The translations under genes were made by a program, and so were the position numbers. 9,002 nucleotides of DNA from Marinospirillum sp. (GTDB taxonomy: Bacteria; Pseudomonadota; Gammaproteobacteria; Pseudomonadales; Halomonadaceae), in the NCBI GenBank assembly GCA_007116195.1, contig SKIX01000226.1, positions 1 to 9,002 of the forward strand, in the 5' to 3' direction. The notes under the pieces are model-generated. The model was not told the DNA's origin. It did no database searches and saw only the letters and a program-made list of their open reading frames with translations. Shown here piece by piece: positions 1 through 6,061 of this stretch. Every line of letters starts with the position of its first letter. The first letter of the stretch is position 1.

Positions 1-1055
1 AGGTCAACACCCGCACCTGTGTGTGCAGAAACCCAGACGCGCTGTGGCCGCCCCTGATCATCCCGGTCAATGCGTGGCGACTGGTCCAGTAAGTCCAGCT
101 TATTGAAGACCAGCAGTGCTGGCACTTCATGAGCATGAATCTCTTCCAATACCTCTTGCACTTGAAAGAGGTTATCTTCTCTTTCCTGGCTAGCCGCATC
201 CACCACATGCAGCAAGAGTGTAGCCTCTGAAGCTTCCTGCAGTGTCGCCTGAAAGGCCTCAACCAACTTATGCGGCAGATGACGGATAAAGCCAACCGTG
301 TCAGCCAGGATCACTGGGCCAACATCGCCCACGTCCAGACGCCTCAGTGTTGGGTCGAGGGTGGCAAAAAGCTGGTCAGCAGCATAAACACCCGAGGCTG
401 TCATCCGGTTAAACAAGGTGGACTTACCGGCATTGGTATAACCCACCAAAGAAACCGCTGGAATTTCAGCCTGAACACGCGCACGTCGGCTATTTTCACG
501 CTGGGTACGCACCTTCTTGAGTCGACGGTGAATGGCACTAATTCTGGCTCGCAGCAGGCGGCGATCTGTTTCTAGCTGAGTCTCGCCTGGGCCCCGCAAG
601 CCAATCCCCCCTTTTTGCCGCTCCAGGTGAGTCCAGCCTCTGACCAAACGGGTGCTCATAAACTCTAATTGCGCCAGTTCAACCTGCAACTTGCCTTCAT
701 AGGTGCGTGCTCGCTGAGCAAAAATATCCAGAATCAATCCAGTGCGATCCAGCACCCGACATTCCAGGGCTCGTTCCAGATTGCGCTCTTGAGAAGGTTT
801 AAGGCTGTGGTTAAACAGAACGAGATCCGCTTGCTGCTCTTTGACAGCCTGGCGCACTTCGTCCAGCTTGCCTTCGCCGATAAAGTATTTGGGGGAGGGG
901 TGGGAGCGGCTACCTCGAATCAAAGCAACCGCCTGACCACCGGCAGAACGAACCAGCTCTTGAAATTCCTGGGAATCTTCACGGTCCGCTTCTTCTTGCA
1001 TGTCCAAATGGACAAGGACGGCCTTATCACCGCCCTTTTCGCGTTCAAAAAACAA
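1..1055 (-). CDS. hflX: GTPase HflX, ribosome-rescue/ribosome-associated GTPase (C-terminus outside window)
   Basis: HflX is a cytoplasmic GTPase of the Obg-HflX superfamily that binds the 50S subunit and splits stalled or heat-damaged 70S ribosomes. The first 351 codons are present; family members are about 425-435 aa, so roughly 80 residues lie beyond base 1. Seen in order: N-terminal nucleotide-binding domain starting MFFEREKGGDKAVLVHLD; the family signature GGIGLRGPGETQ at residues 149-160; Walker A/G1 GYTNAGKS at 205-212; G3 DTVGF at 252-256; G4 NKLD at 318-321; G5-like VSAHTG just before the edge. The start is TTG at 1055-1053: an in-frame TGA lies immediately upstream, the protein aligns with known HflX from this codon, and CGGAG sits 7 nt before it. 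It starts 17 nt after the hfq stop, so it is almost surely co-transcribed with hfq. The frame is unbroken. Confidence 0.97.
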   Translation of the reverse strand, partial: MFFEREKGGDKAVLVHLDMQEEADREDSQEFQELVRSAGGQAVALIRGSRSHPSPKYFIGEGKLDEVRQAVKEQQADLVLFNHSLKPSQERNLERALECRVLDRTGLILDIFAQRARTYEGKLQVELAQLEFMSTRLVRGWTHLERQKGGIGLRGPGETQLETDRRLLRARISAIHRRLKKVRTQRENSRRARVQAEIPAVSLVGYTNAGKSTLFNRMTASGVYAADQLFATLDPTLRRLDVGDVGPVILADTVGFIRHLPHKLVEAFQATLQEASEATLLLHVVDAASQEREDNLFQVQEVLEEIHAHEVPALLVFNKLDLLDQSPRIDRDDQGRPQRVWVSAHTGAGVD

Positions 1056-1062
1056 TCAGTAA

Positions 1063-1067
1063 CTCCG
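1063..1067 (-). promoter_or_regulatory. ribosome-binding site of hflX (fixes a TTG start)
   Basis: CGGAG on the minus strand, 7 nt upstream of TTG at 1055. It lies in the 17-nt gap after the hfq stop. With an in-frame TGA touching the TTG on its 5' side, no upstream start is possible, and the next downstream starts would remove conserved HflX residues. Confidence 0.75.
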
Positions 1068-1072
1068 AGAGC

Positions 1073-1312
1073 TTAAGCTTCTTCGCCTTCATCTTGAGCA
1101 GGCAGGCGCACATTACGGGTAGGAACCACGGTCGAAATGGCGTGTTTGTAAACCATTTGACTCACCGTGTTACGCAGCAAAATAACAAACTGGTCAAAGG
1201 ATTCAATTTGGCCTTGGAGCTTGATGCCATTAACCAAAAAGATCGACACAGGAATGCGCTCTTTGCGTAGGAGGTTCAGGTAAGGATCTTGTAGTGTTTG
1301 CCCTTTAGACAT
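1073..1312 (-). CDS. hfq: RNA chaperone Hfq
   Basis: Hfq is the hexameric Sm-like RNA chaperone that pairs small RNAs with mRNAs in the cytoplasm. The 79-aa product matches the family core nearly throughout. Q8 and the K56/H57 pair of the proximal (U-rich) face are present (YKH at 55-57, with F42). The rim basic patch is R16-K17-E18-R19. Sm1 runs through [18 protein letters not shown] and Sm2 through [10 protein letters not shown]. On the distal face, residue 25 is Phe (TTT codon) where E. coli and Pseudomonas have Tyr. The tail is short: after about residue 69 only a dozen residues remain, ending in acidic DEGEEA. E. coli Hfq has about 102 aa and Pseudomonas about 82. The ATG start has GGGAG 7 nt upstream. 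It follows miaA with a 95-nt gap that contains its own promoter and is followed closely by hflX. Confidence 0.98.
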   Translation of the reverse strand: MSKGQTLQDPYLNLLRKERIPVSIFLVNGIKLQGQIESFDQFVILLRNTVSQMVYKHAISTVVPTRNVRLPAQDEGEEA

Positions 1313-1319
1313 GGCTTGT

Positions 1320-1324
1320 CTCCC
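1320..1324 (-). promoter_or_regulatory. ribosome-binding site of hfq
   Basis: GGGAG (minus strand) ends 7 nt before the hfq ATG. It sits at the 3' end of an A/T-rich leader of about 55 nt. Confidence 0.75.
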
Positions 1325-1373
1325 TTTAACATTAGAATTTTATAGGTTGTGCTTTTTTAGTGAACCTAAAGCT

Positions 1374-1403
1374 ATTATAAACCGCTTAATCGCGACTTGT
1401 CTG
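1374..1403 (-). promoter_or_regulatory. sigma70-type promoter for hfq-hflX
   Basis: On the minus strand a perfect TATAAT -10 (1379-1374) is preceded, 18 bp upstream, by CAGACA (1403-1398), which matches 4 of 6 bases of TTGACA. Transcription would start near 1367, giving a leader of about 55 nt. It lies just past the miaA stop. No hairpin plus T-run separates miaA from hfq, so read-through from the upstream operon probably also contributes. In E. coli hfq likewise has several promoters of its own, although those lie further upstream within the preceding genes. The -35 is only moderate. Confidence 0.5.
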
Positions 1404-1407
1404 ACAT

Positions 1408-2370
1408 TTATGTTGCTGGTGCACAAAATTCGCTAGCCTGAGCAACCACCTGTTGTAGCAAGTTGGGCTGCTCGGCAGCTAACCAGTTTAAGTCAGGCCA
1501 GGAGCGCATCCAGGTTAATTGGCGCTTGGCAAGCTGACGAGTTGCGGCAACGCCCTTTTCGAACATTTCTTGCTGGGTAAGTTCACCTTCCAAATATTGC
1601 CAAACCTGGCGATAACCCACAGAGCGCATAGACGGCAAGCCCAAGTGTAGGTCTTGGCGCGCTTTAAGGCCTTCCACTTCTTGTAAAAAGCCAGCGTCCA
1701 GCATAAGTTGAAAACGCTTTTCAATGCGCTGGTGAAGCAGCTTACGGTCGCTGGGCGCCAACCCCAATTGCAGGGTACGCCAGGCAAAAGGCTGGTGCTC
1801 CTGCTCCTGCCAAAGCTGAGTCCGAGTTTTGCCCGTTAGCTCCCATAATTCCAAGGCGCGCAGAGTGCGCTGTGGGTCTGTAGGTGCAATGCGTTTTGCC
1901 GACTCAGGGTCAAGCTCAGCCAGACGTTGATGCAGTGCAGGGCAGCCTCGTTGCTGTAACTCAGCTTCCAGGCGAGCGCGAAGGCGAGGGTCAGCGGCGG
2001 GCAAGTTGGAATCTCCGGCCAGCAAGCGTTGAAAATATAACGAGGTGCCGCCTACTAATAAAGGAATACGCCCAGCAGCCGTTATTTCCTGCATCGCCTG
2101 CAGCGCATCACGCCGAAAATCACCTGCCGAGTAGGCATCGGCTGGATCACGAATATCGATTAACCGATGCGGTGCTCGTTGCAGAGTCGCGGCATCCGGC
2201 TTAGCCGTACCTATATCCATACCCCGATAAACCAGTGCAGAATCGACACTAATCAGTTCGCAGGGTAGCTGCTCGACCAGCGTTATCGCTAAATCTGTTT
2301 TACCTGAAGCGGTTGGGCCTAGTAAAAAAATTGCAGGTGGTCGCTTATCCTGTGAGTTCACTCGCTTCAC
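1408..2370 (-). CDS. miaA: tRNA dimethylallyltransferase MiaA
   Basis: MiaA transfers the dimethylallyl group from DMAPP to N6 of A37 in tRNAs reading UNN codons (i6A, precursor of ms2i6A). The 320-aa product has the family length (E. coli 316). Seen: Walker A GPTASGKT at 18-25; [18 protein letters not shown] at 41-58, with the substrate-binding Asp43; [27 protein letters not shown]; the C-terminal [14 protein letters not shown] segment; and [16 protein letters not shown]. The start is GTG at 2370-2368. It overlaps the mutL stop by 4 bp (GTGA), so translation is probably coupled to mutL. TAAGGGGG lies only 2 nt upstream, which is tight; a second GTG three codons later (V4) sits at an 11-nt spacing and could also be used. 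Neither choice touches a motif. The frame is intact and ends in TAA. Confidence 0.98.
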   Translation of the reverse strand: MKRVNSQDKRPPAIFLLGPTASGKTDLAITLVEQLPCELISVDSALVYRGMDIGTAKPDAATLQRAPHRLIDIRDPADAYSAGDFRRDALQAMQEITAAGRIPLLVGGTSLYFQRLLAGDSNLPAADPRLRARLEAELQQRGCPALHQRLAELDPESAKRIAPTDPQRTLRALELWELTGKTRTQLWQEQEHQPFAWRTLQLGLAPSDRKLLHQRIEKRFQLMLDAGFLQEVEGLKARQDLHLGLPSMRSVGYRQVWQYLEGELTQQEMFEKGVAATRQLAKRQLTWMRSWPDLNWLAAEQPNLLQQVVAQASEFCAPAT

Positions 2371-4208
2371 TGCCCCCTTAAAAACATTTTATCGAGATCT
2401 TGCAGCGTCAACTGAAACCACGTCGGCCGACCATGATTACACTGATCGCTGCGCTCGGTTGCTTCCATATCGCGCAACAGCGCATTCATTTCAGGCAGGT
2501 TGAGTTGACGCCCTGCCCTTACCGAGCCATGACAAGCAAGGGTAGCGAGCACCTCATTCATTGAAGCCTCCAGACTACGGCTAGTGCCATAGCGTTTCAG
2601 CTCCTGAAGCAAGTCGGGTATCAGCTGTGACCCCTTAGAACCCTGTAACAGTACCGGTAAAGAACGCACGGCAACCTCTTGCGGCCCCAAAGCATCGAGC
2701 TGAATACCCAGATCGAGCAAAAGTTCAGACTGCTGCTCTGCGACCTCAACCCACTCTTCGTCCAAACTCAGGGTTTCTGGCACCAAGAGGGGCTGAGCCG
2801 CTAAAGGGCGATCTAACCAACTAAGCTTCAAGCGCTCATAGGTAATTCGCTCATGGGCAGCGTGCATATCCACCACCACCAAACCCTGCTGATTTTGAGC
2901 CAGTATATAAATGCCTTGTAACTGGGCTAGCGCGTAGCCCAAGGGCGGAATAGCTGCACTCTCTTCTGTCGCAGCTTCAGGCTGCTTGGGTAGAGCCAAA
3001 GCCTGGTAAAAATTCAGGCTTTCAGCAATTCGGTTTTCATCCACATCTGTGCGAGCCGGGTGACTCCTCGTCAGATTTAAACCCTGTTGCTGGTGCGGCG
3101 AAGAAGTTGTAGCACTCAGCGGCGCTTGCACACTTTCAAGGCTGCTAGCGACTGAGGGTTCAGGAGCAGGTGTTTTTTCAGCCCCTAATAAGGCTTGGCC
3201 TAAACGGCGATGCAAGGATGAAAAAATAAAATCATGCACCCAGCGCCCATCACGAAAGCGAACCTCATGCTTGGTTGGATGCACATTGACATCAACAATT
3301 GTTGGGTCTACATCCAGCCAGAGCACAAAAACAGGGTGGCGACCTGAGTAGAGCACATCCTGATAGGCTTGGCGTATAGCATGAGCTACCAGACGGTCAC
3401 GCACGACTCGACCATTCACAAAAAAGTACTGACGATCCGCCTGAGCACGGGCATAAACCGGCAAGCCAACCCAGCCGCGCAAATGAATGCCGCTTGCGAC
3501 TGCATCCACCACCAGAGCCTGTTGTAGAAATTCACGCCCCAGAAGCTGGCCTAAACGGCGAGTAACAGCCTGGTCATCGGCAGTAGTAACCGCTTCTAGT
3601 TGATGCAGCGTCTTGCCCTGGTGGCGCAAACTAAAGCCTACATCTTGGCGAGATAGAGCCAAACGGCGAAAAGTCTCTTCCAGGTGTGAAAACTCGGTAC
3701 GCTCAGTCCGCAAAAATTTACGCCGCGCTGGCGTGTTAAAAAAGAGGTCACGAACAACCAGGCTCGTTCCTTTAGGGTGGGGTGCAGGAGTAACCTGAGG
3801 CTGCATATCACGCCCCTCCGCAACCACTCGCCAGCCTTTGCCAGAGGTATCCGTTGAGGTGATTAGCTCTAAACGTGAAACCGAGCTAATTGATGCCAAG
3901 GCTTCGCCACGAAAGCCTAAACTGGCAACACCTTCAAGATCATCCAGAGTTGCTATTTTACTGGTCGCATGACGCGCCAAAGCCAGCGGTAAATCGGCTT
4001 CTGCCAGGCCGTGTCCGTTGTCACGTACTCGTAAAAGTTTGATGCCTCCCGCTTCAGCTTCAACATCGATTTGATCAGCGCCTGCATCCAGAGCATTTTC
4101 CATCAGCTCTTTTAAAACCGAAGCAGGGCGCTCAACCACTTCACCTGCCGCTATCTGGTTTGCCAGGCGCGGAGTTAAGACCTGAATGCGCTGAGCAACG
4201 GAGCTCAT
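2367..4208 (-). CDS. mutL: DNA mismatch repair protein MutL (endonuclease-type)
   Basis: MutL couples MutS mismatch recognition to strand incision. The 613-aa product has a GHKL ATPase N-terminal domain of about 340 residues: E37 and N38 in [16 protein letters not shown] at 62-67, GFRGEAL at 98-104, HATSK at 80-84 and [10 protein letters not shown] at 156-165. A Pro/Ser/Gln-rich linker follows (about 341-421), then the C-terminal dimerisation domain. That domain carries [12 protein letters not shown] at 447-458, fitting the DxHA(x)2E(x)4E endonuclease motif, plus ACHGSVRAG (558-566) and CNHGRPT (590-596), the other metal-site motifs. QPLLVP at 472-477 fits the beta-clamp-binding pattern Qxx(L/I)xP. 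E. coli MutL lacks the endonuclease motif and relies on MutH; Pseudomonas has it. This MutL therefore probably nicks DNA itself. The ATG overlaps the amiB stop (ATGA) and the TGA overlaps the miaA start. No frameshift. Confidence 0.98.
   Translation of the reverse strand: MSSVAQRIQVLTPRLANQIAAGEVVERPASVLKELMENALDAGADQIDVEAEAGGIKLLRVRDNGHGLAEADLPLALARHATSKIATLDDLEGVASLGFRGEALASISSVSRLELITSTDTSGKGWRVVAEGRDMQPQVTPAPHPKGTSLVVRDLFFNTPARRKFLRTERTEFSHLEETFRRLALSRQDVGFSLRHQGKTLHQLEAVTTADDQAVTRRLGQLLGREFLQQALVVDAVASGIHLRGWVGLPVYARAQADRQYFFVNGRVVRDRLVAHAIRQAYQDVLYSGRHPVFVLWLDVDPTIVDVNVHPTKHEVRFRDGRWVHDFIFSSLHRRLGQALLGAEKTPAPEPSVASSLESVQAPLSATTSSPHQQQGLNLTRSHPARTDVDENRIAESLNFYQALALPKQPEAATEESAAIPPLGYALAQLQGIYILAQNQQGLVVVDMHAAHERITYERLKLSWLDRPLAAQPLLVPETLSLDEEWVEVAEQQSELLLDLGIQLDALGPQEVAVRSLPVLLQGSKGSQLIPDLLQELKRYGTSRSLEASMNEVLATLACHGSVRAGRQLNLPEMNALLRDMEATERSDQCNHGRPTWFQLTLQDLDKMFLRGQ
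2373..2380 (-). promoter_or_regulatory. Shine-Dalgarno-like sequence of miaA inside the mutL 3' end
   Basis: TAAGGGGG on the minus strand differs by one base from the full anti-SD complement TAAGGAGG and lies within the last codons of mutL. It stands 2 nt before the first GTG and 11 nt before the second, so it does not by itself settle which of the two is used. Confidence 0.5.
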
Positions 4209-5542
4209 GAAGAAGGAACCCTCAGAGTCTGACCCACGCGAATAGTATCGCCATTCAAGTTATTAAGTGCCCTTAATTCGCGAATATCGACACCCTTGCG
4301 ACGAGCTATTTCAGACAAGGTATCACCACGGCGAATGGTATAGCGAGTTTCGCCCTGGTTACTGGATGCCGCTAACAGCGTATTGGGCGGTGGGTTTTCG
4401 CGAAAATAGTCTTTGATCGCTTCAGCTATTTGTGTACCCATTTGCCGTTGGTAGCTAGGATCACGCAGGCGGCGCTCTTCTTGAGGGTTGGAGATAAACC
4501 CAGCTTCCACCAGCATGGAAGGCATATCTGGCGACTTGAGAACCACGAAGCCCGCTTGTTCGACATTACGCCGATGCAAGCGATTAATTTGCCCCATATT
4601 AGTCAGCACTCTTGAACCGGCTTTCATACTTTCTGAAAGAGTGGCTGTCATGGACAGGTCGACCAAAACACCAGCGAGCGTATCATCTTTATCACCCAGG
4701 GTTAGCACCCCTTCAACTCCGCCGATTAGGTCGGCACGGTTTTCACTATCGGCCAGCCAACGTGCTGACTCAGAGCTGGCTCCGCGCTGTGAAAGCACAT
4801 ACACAGAGGAGCCTCGAGGTTGAGGGGAGCGATAAGCATCCGCATGAATTGAAACAAAAAGATCAGCACGAGCCTTACGCGCCAGCTCTACCCGTCGCCG
4901 CAAGCCGACATAATAGTCACCGGTGCGAGTTAGCACGACTTCAAACGCCGGGTCTTGGCTGATAATGCGTTCCAGCTGTTTTGAAATACCCCAAACCACA
5001 TGTTTTTCCAGAGTGCCTCCGGGGCCAATCGCACCTGGATCTTCACCGCCATGGCCTGGGTCGATCGCTATAACGATACGGCGCTCTTCTCTTGGCAAGG
5101 CCTCACGCGGTGGTGCTCTTTCCACACGTGCCTGCTCAGGCATCACCAGATCGACGACCAAGCGATCGCCATATTGTTCGTTAGGGCGCAGCAAAAAACT
5201 ACGAGGCTGAACGTCTCGATCCAGGTCTAAGACCACGCGCAAGTCTCGATTATCACGAGCAGCATGACGAATACGGCTAATCGGCGTTCGATCCAGGTTG
5301 ACACTACTCAAGTCAGCACTTAAACGCACCTGACTAATATCTATAACCAGGCGCTTGGGGTTCTCCAGCATAAACACTCGGTGCTGGGTAGGCCCGCTTA
5401 AATCGAAAACCAGGCGAGTGTGGTCAGGAGCAGGCCAAATTCGCAGCCCTTCAATTCGTGAAGCAGCCGCCAAAGGCGAGCCTAGCAGAAAAGCAATGAG
5501 CAAAAGCCAAGATAAGAGGAAACGCACAGAGGAGGTGATCAT
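4205..5542 (-). CDS. amiB: N-acetylmuramoyl-L-alanine amidase AmiB (AMIN-Amidase_3-LysM)
   Basis: This periplasmic zinc amidase cleaves the amide bond between MurNAc and L-Ala and splits septal peptidoglycan during daughter-cell separation. The 445-aa product has a Sec-type signal peptide (hydrophobic 8-20, likely cut after A25-A26-A27). An AMIN domain (about 28-135) targets septal murein. After a basic/proline hinge comes Amidase_3 (about 156-383), with zinc ligands and catalytic residues in DPGHGGEDPGA (H164), GTLEKHV (E179), SIHADA (H233) and LVEAGFISNP (E346). Residues 274-310 are the extra segment that, in characterised AmiA/B/C-type enzymes, holds the regulatory helix relieved by EnvC/NlpD activators. 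A C-terminal LysM (400-443, YTIRRGDTLSEIA) gives a second wall anchor. The ATG is weakly supported (AGGG 9 nt upstream); it starts 17 nt after the tsaE stop, and its stop overlaps mutL. Confidence 0.97.
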   Translation of the reverse strand: MITSSVRFLLSWLLLIAFLLGSPLAAASRIEGLRIWPAPDHTRLVFDLSGPTQHRVFMLENPKRLVIDISQVRLSADLSSVNLDRTPISRIRHAARDNRDLRVVLDLDRDVQPRSFLLRPNEQYGDRLVVDLVMPEQARVERAPPREALPREERRIVIAIDPGHGGEDPGAIGPGGTLEKHVVWGISKQLERIISQDPAFEVVLTRTGDYYVGLRRRVELARKARADLFVSIHADAYRSPQPRGSSVYVLSQRGASSESARWLADSENRADLIGGVEGVLTLGDKDDTLAGVLVDLSMTATLSESMKAGSRVLTNMGQINRLHRRNVEQAGFVVLKSPDMPSMLVEAGFISNPQEERRLRDPSYQRQMGTQIAEAIKDYFRENPPPNTLLAASSNQGETRYTIRRGDTLSEIARRKGVDIRELRALNNLNGDTIRVGQTLRVPSS

Positions 5543-5559
5543 GCAGTCAAACCCTGTTA

Positions 5560-6015
5560 CTAAGACAAAGCCGCCAAGGCTTGCTGACCTAAGGGCGTGA
5601 GTGCTTCGACAAGAAGATGACGACCTTCAGGCTCAGCCAAGGTGAAAGTTAAGCGCAAATCAGGTTCAGGTAGAAAACCCTGACCTTTCGTCGGCCACTC
5701 GATCAAACAGAGAGCCCCTTCATTAAAATAATCACGTATACCGATCATTTCCAATTCTTCAGGGTCAGCTAGGCGATAAAGATCAAAATGATAAATAGTT
5801 TGCTGGTCGAATACATAGGGTTCGACCAGGGTATAGGTGGGGCTTTTTACCGCACCCTGGTGCCCCAGCTCTCGGATTAAGCCCCGAGTAAAAGTTGTTT
5901 TACCACTACCCAGGTCACCCTCTAAGTAAATAACGCCTTGCTCTACAGCCTGTGCCAAGCGTGCGCCCAAGGCAACCTGTTCCTGCTCATTGCTAAGATG
6001 AAAGTGAGCCTGCAT
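5560..6015 (-). CDS. tsaE: tRNA threonylcarbamoyladenosine biosynthesis ATPase TsaE
   Basis: TsaE is the small P-loop ATPase that drives turnover of the TsaB-TsaD complex making t6A37 in ANN-decoding tRNAs. With the ATG at 6015 the product is 151 aa (E. coli 153). Seen: Walker A GDLGSGKT at 33-40; the switch-like segment VKSPTYTLVEPY at 56-67; HFDLYRL at 76-82; the Walker-B-like CLIEWP at 103-108. The open frame extends to a GTG at 6024, but AGGTGG lies exactly between the two, 5 nt before the ATG, so the GTG is inside the ribosome-binding site and is unlikely to be used. Two stops in tandem (TAG TAA) end the gene. It lies 46 nt downstream of nnr and 17 nt upstream of amiB, the usual gammaproteobacterial order nnr-tsaE-amiB. 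Confidence 0.97.
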   Translation of the reverse strand: MQAHFHLSNEQEQVALGARLAQAVEQGVIYLEGDLGSGKTTFTRGLIRELGHQGAVKSPTYTLVEPYVFDQQTIYHFDLYRLADPEELEMIGIRDYFNEGALCLIEWPTKGQGFLPEPDLRLTFTLAEPEGRHLLVEALTPLGQQALAALS

Positions 6016-6020
6016 CCTGA

Positions 6021-6026
6021 CCACCT
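6021..6026 (-). promoter_or_regulatory. ribosome-binding site of tsaE (decides the start)
   Basis: AGGTGG on the minus strand, one base from AGGAGG, ends 5 nt before ATG at 6015. It contains the first bases of the alternative GTG at 6024, which therefore has no usable site of its own. Confidence 0.7.
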
Positions 6027-6061
6027 AAAAATTACAGTATAGCGTGTTTGTTAAAAGAACC

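Noticed and set aside
270..1076. Plus-strand open frames of 101 and 135 codons opposite hflX
   Set aside because: The minus strand encodes HflX with all its GTPase motifs across this stretch; the plus-strand products look like no known protein.
1356..1370. Perfect 5-bp inverted repeat TTTAG-GTTCA-CTAAA in the miaA-hfq gap
   Set aside because: The stem is A/T-rich and short, straddles the predicted transcription start, and has no T-run after it. It is neither a credible terminator nor a leader structure.
4430..5230. Several overlapping plus-strand open frames of 60-116 codons opposite amiB
   Set aside because: They lie wholly antisense to a well-supported gene, show no recognisable domain and have no spaced ribosome-binding sites. 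They are by-products of amiB codon usage.
6036..6041. TATACT on the minus strand between nnr and tsaE, possible promoter for tsaE
   Set aside because: It matches 5 of 6 -10 bases, but no hexamer at 16-18 bp upstream resembles TTGACA and there is no extended -10 TG. The short gap also favours read-through from nnr.
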